Of a DNA stretch of 7,477 nucleotides, positions 6,475 through 7,477 are shown in pieces. The position numbers and the translations under genes are program-made. Source of the DNA: Clostridia bacterium (GTDB lineage Bacteria > Bacillota > Clostridia > Christensenellales > Borkfalkiaceae). Numbering within the stretch: position 1 is the stretch's first letter; each line of letters starts with the position of its first letter. The notes beneath the pieces were generated by a model that was given only the letters and a program-made list of their open reading frames with translations, searched no databases and had not been told where the DNA came from. The DNA is taken from contig JAGBSS010000100.1 in the NCBI GenBank assembly GCA_017631725.1, positions 1 to 7,477 on the forward strand. The letters are read 5' to 3'.

Positions 6475-6633
6475 ATGATTTTTCTATTGACAAGCATCTA
6501 TAAATTTTCAACAAAAAACTTTTACAAAAATAGGCAGATGTCAAAGAACGTGGACATTTGCCTATTGACTTTTATAGATTCCTATGATATAAAAAAAGTA
6601 ATAATCACTAGCAAGAGAATTTCTTACGGTTAA
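6475..6633 (+). CDS. Doubtful small ORF, 52 residues
   Basis: An ATG at 6475 with AAGGAA about six bases upstream opens 52 codons, ending at TAA 6631-6633. The product begins MIFLLTSIYKFSTKN and contains DICLLTFIDSYD; the LLT repeat in it comes from the 8-base DNA repeat CTATTGAC. It resembles no family I know, has no clear membrane segment, and its codons run straight through the nested inverted repeats. A promoter-like pair also lies inside it. More likely non-coding than coding. Confidence 0.2.
   Translation: MIFLLTSIYKFSTKNFYKNRQMSKNVDICLLTFIDSYDIKKVIITSKRISYG
6484..6569 (+). repeat. Direct repeat of CTATTGAC
   Basis: The 8-base CTATTGAC occurs at 6484-6491 and again at 6562-6569, 78 bases apart. 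The second copy contains the -35 box of the promoter at 6565-6593. Both copies sit beside arms of the nested inverted repeats. Short enough to be chance on its own. Confidence 0.4.
6496..6579. repeat. Nested inverted repeats (outer 9 bp, inner 14 bp)
   Basis: The inner arms AATAGGCAGATGTC (6529-6542) and GACATTTGCCTATT (6553-6566) pair over 14 bases with one T/G difference, around a 10-base loop. The outer arms ATCTATAAA (6496-6504) and TTTATAGAT (6571-6579) pair perfectly over 9 bases. On the minus strand the inner hairpin is followed by a short T-run, so it could stop minus-strand transcription; on the plus strand it has none. It may instead be an operator, because it overlaps a -35 box at 6565-6570. 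Confidence 0.75.
6565..6593 (+). promoter_or_regulatory. Orphan promoter in the intergenic region
   Basis: TTGACT (6565-6570) and TATAAA (6588-6593) are 17 bases apart, giving a start near 6600. No gene with a good start follows before the hairpins at 6678-6703 and 6724-6754, so it may drive a short non-coding RNA of about 110-155 bases. The -35 box is embedded in the nested inverted repeats, which could serve as a repressor site. Confidence 0.45.
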
Positions 6634-6666
6634 TGCGTGGTAAGTAAAATTTTATAAAAAGATTGT

Positions 6667-6709
6667 AAAGTGTAGCACACTATACTTTGCAAGCAAAGTC
6701 GTGTTTTTT
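6667..6709 (+). other. Two mutually exclusive hairpins, the second terminator-like
   Basis: Hairpin A pairs AAAGTGTAG (6667-6675) with CTATACTTT (6680-6688), with one G/U. Hairpin B pairs CAC plus ACTTTG (6678-6680, 6684-6689) with CAAAGT plus GTG (6694-6699, 6701-6703) and is followed by six T (6704-6709), like an intrinsic terminator. They share 6678-6688 and cannot form together, which is the layout of an attenuator. No regulated gene follows closely, so the purpose is unclear. Confidence 0.45.
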
Positions 6710-6723
6710 GCGCAGTAAAAATG

Positions 6724-6754
6724 AAAAGGCTAACGAAAGTTTCGTTAGCCTTTT
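6724..6754. terminator. Strong 14-bp hairpin, bidirectional terminator
   Basis: AAAAGGCTAACGAA (6724-6737) pairs perfectly with TTCGTTAGCCTTTT (6741-6754) around a three-base loop. T-runs lie at the end of the stem on both strands, though short. It would end the regulator transcript or the orphan transcript and insulate the T-box promoter. Confidence 0.75.
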
Positions 6755-6783
6755 ATACTGTCTAAAAAATCCCTAAGGGAAGA

Positions 6784-6803
6784 GCGGTAAAGCCGTCTTT
6801 TTT
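6784..6803 (+). terminator. Weak terminator-like hairpin
   Basis: GCGG (6784-6787) pairs with CCGT (6793-6796, one G/U) around TAAAG, followed by C and six T (6798-6803). The stem is short, so it is at most a backup terminator before the T-box promoter. A second small palindrome, TCCCTAAGGGA, lies just upstream (6770-6780). Confidence 0.4.
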
Positions 6804-6853
6804 GTGCTTTCTGGCGTAAAATTTAGGCTAGAGAAAAATATGCTTAAAAAAAG

Positions 6854-6882
6854 TTGACAATAATATATAATTATGTTAAAAT
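6854..6882 (+). promoter_or_regulatory. Promoter of the T-box leader
   Basis: A consensus TTGACA (6854-6859) and TAAAAT (6877-6882) are 17 bases apart, placing the start near 6889. This fits the start of the T-box Stem I region about ten bases later. Confidence 0.8.
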
Positions 6883-6980
6883 TATCAAAAAGAAAAAGCG
6901 TTGACGAAAAGGGCGTTTTATATTTACCCGCATAGAGAAATGACGGTTGGTGCAAGTCAATAAGGGTGGTTAAATCGTTT

Positions 6981-6983
6981 GTA
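6981..6983 (+). promoter_or_regulatory. Probable T-box specifier codon GUA (valine)
   Basis: Lining this leader up with the remembered B. subtilis glyQS leader, where GGC is followed by a purine, a short helix strand and GAGC, puts GTA in the specifier position, followed by G (6984) and TTTCC-GAGC. TTTC can pair with GAAA at 6905-6908. GUA is a valine codon, and tRNA-Val normally has discriminator A, as the T-box bulge demands. The neighbouring registers TGT and TTT cannot be ruled out by eye; Cys is disfavoured by its discriminator U. Confidence 0.5.
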
Positions 6984-7103
6984 GTTTCCGAGCTGAAAAG
7001 AAGAAATCTTTTTTATAAAGAGAGTAGAACTTTTCCGTGATTGCTGCGTTAAGGACATAGGGATTGATAGATTCCAAGAGGTGGCGACTTTTATGTGTCG
7101 AAA

Positions 7104-7140
7104 TTTGAGTGGTACCGCGGGTAGTTATGCTCGTCTCAAA
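7104..7140 (+). promoter_or_regulatory. T-box antiterminator
   Basis: TTTGAG (7104-7109) pairs with CTCAAA (7135-7140), and the enclosed part holds the UGGU bulge (7110-7113) that receives the tRNA acceptor end. CGGG can pair with CTCG to form the inner helix. The right arm is shared with the terminator stem, so the two structures exclude each other. Confidence 0.85.
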
Positions 7141-7165
7141 GCATAGGCTTTGAGGCGATTTTTTT
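7131..7165 (+). terminator. T-box intrinsic terminator
   Basis: A 12-bp stem (7131-7142 with 7147-7158, one G/U pair) with loop ATAG is followed by seven T. It overlaps the antiterminator right arm at 7131-7140 and is the default OFF state when the tRNA is charged. Confidence 0.93.
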
Positions 7166-7184
7166 ATCTAAAAGGAAGAGAAAA

Positions 7185-7477
7185 ATGGAAAAAATTAAAG
7201 AATTAGACCAAAAAATTAAAGAAATGGCAGGTAGAATTAAAGAACTTAGAGAAATCGAAGGTCTTTCTACAAAAGAAATGGCTGAAAAAACAGGCGTTTC
7301 TGAAAGTGAATACCTCGCTTGTGAAATGGGTGATAGCGACCTTAACTTCACCTTTATTTATCGTTGTGCAACTGCGCTTAATGTCAATGTTACCGAAATT
7401 ATAGAAGGCTATAGTCCAAAACTTAAAGGTTACACGCTAACAAGAAGTGGCAGTGGTCAAAAGATTTCGCAAGCACA
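7185..7477 (+). CDS. XRE-family helix-turn-helix regulator, N-terminal part (cut by window edge)
   Basis: The frame from the ATG at 7185 stays open to the edge, 97 codons. A short lysine/glutamate-rich helix (MEKIKELDQKIKEMAGRI) leads into an XRE-type HTH domain at about 17-73: IKELREIEGLSTKEMAEKTGVS, then ESEYLACEMGDSDLNFTFIYRCATALNV. The following YSPKLKGYTLTRSGSG resembles the start of the sensory part in HTH-cupin regulators, which carry a C-terminal beta-barrel; that part is outside the window. AAGGAAG lies about seven bases before the ATG; an internal ATG at residue 14 has no such site. The gene uses more C-ending codons (AAC, TTC, ACC) than its neighbours, possibly for higher expression. 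It lies directly behind the T-box. In clostridial relatives such genes often precede acyl-CoA ligase or 2-oxoacid ferredoxin oxidoreductase genes (from memory). Confidence 0.85.
   Translation, partial: MEKIKELDQKIKEMAGRIKELREIEGLSTKEMAEKTGVSESEYLACEMGDSDLNFTFIYRCATALNVNVTEIIEGYSPKLKGYTLTRSGSGQKISQA

Larger units (their letters stand above)
6443..6853. other. Gene-poor structured region between the regulator gene and the T-box
   Basis: This stretch of about 410 bases holds no convincing protein gene on either strand; only one 52-codon frame with a plausible ribosome binding site stands out. It does hold nested inverted repeats, one promoter-like pair, two alternative hairpins and one strong hairpin, each listed separately. 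It could be a small RNA locus, a relic of a mobile element or simply several terminators; the sequence does not decide. Confidence 0.6.
6889..7165 (+). promoter_or_regulatory. T-box riboswitch leader controlling the XRE-family gene
   Basis: T-box leaders bind a specific tRNA; the uncharged tRNA stabilises an antiterminator and lets transcription proceed. The parts are visible in order: Stem I, with a GA dinucleotide at 6903-6904 facing GAGC at 6990-6993 (K-turn type), AGAGA (6934-6938) and a distal loop GGTTGGTGCAA (6945-6955) closed by TGAC/GTCA; a linker; a small stem CGAC/GTCG (7085-7088, 7097-7100); the T-box core GAGTGGTACCGCGG (7107-7120); and a terminator. The bulge UGGU means the facing tRNA has discriminator base A, which excludes tRNAs such as Gly, Cys and Trp. 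The regulated gene starts 20 bases after the terminator. Confidence 0.93.

Noticed and set aside
6721..6765. 14-codon ORF (MKRLTKVSLAFYTV)
   Set aside because: It is simply the terminator hairpin read as codons, without a ribosome binding site.
6773..6955. 60-codon minus-strand ORF
   Set aside because: It covers the T-box promoter and Stem I on the opposite strand and has no family resemblance.
7136..7351. 71-codon minus-strand ORF
   Set aside because: Antisense of the T-box terminator and the XRE gene.
1..7477. CRISPR arrays, tRNA or rRNA genes, transposase genes
   Set aside because: No regularly spaced direct repeats, no cloverleaf or rRNA sequence and no transposase or integrase motif were seen.

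Overview
The window reads as chromosomal DNA of a low-GC, Gram-positive anaerobe, most likely a member of the Clostridia. The basis is the AT-rich sequence, strong GGAG-type ribosome binding sites, consensus sigma-70/sigma-A promoters, a T-box leader (a Bacillota hallmark) and a hybrid-cluster-protein module typical of anaerobes. No species can be named from the sequence alone.

Layout. (1) Positions 1-2138, minus strand: a two-gene operon with a duplicated DUF1538 membrane protein (603-2138) followed by a PII-family protein (40-594). The PII frame is interrupted by TAA at 40-42, yet PII-like coding continues in the same frame to the window edge. (2) Positions 2139-2282: two divergent promoters, both with 17-bp spacers. 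(3) 2283-2999, plus strand: the 16S rRNA methyltransferase RsmE, with its own terminator. (4) 3120-5690, minus strand: a three-gene operon, TIGR04076-family small protein, ferredoxin-like Fe-S protein and hybrid cluster protein Hcp, closed by a hairpin terminator at 3081-3116. (5) 5783-6442, plus strand: a divergent Crp/Fnr-family regulator. A perfect 5-4-5 palindrome in the shared intergenic region is centred at -41.5 of the inferred hcp-operon promoter and just downstream of the inferred start site of the regulator gene. (6) 6443-6853: no convincing gene, but dense structure: nested inverted repeats overlapping a promoter, two mutually exclusive hairpins and a strong 14-bp hairpin; a possible small RNA unit. 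(7) 6854-7165: promoter and full T-box riboswitch. (8) 7185-right edge: 5' part of an XRE-type helix-turn-helix protein controlled by that T-box.

How the genes work together. The Hcp module looks like a nitrosative/redox stress unit: the Crp/Fnr protein probably senses the signal, activates the divergent operon and limits its own synthesis, while the ferredoxin-like protein probably feeds electrons to Hcp. The DUF1538-PII pair looks like a membrane transporter with a PII-type regulator, by analogy with AmtB-GlnK. The T-box puts the XRE regulator under control of tRNA charging; the best reading of the specifier is GUA (valine), and the T-box base facing the tRNA discriminator position is compatible with that.

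The points most worth checking are the nonsense codon in the PII gene, the geometry of the palindrome in the hcp/regulator intergenic region, the T-box in front of a regulator rather than an amino acid gene, and the structured orphan region 6484-6754.
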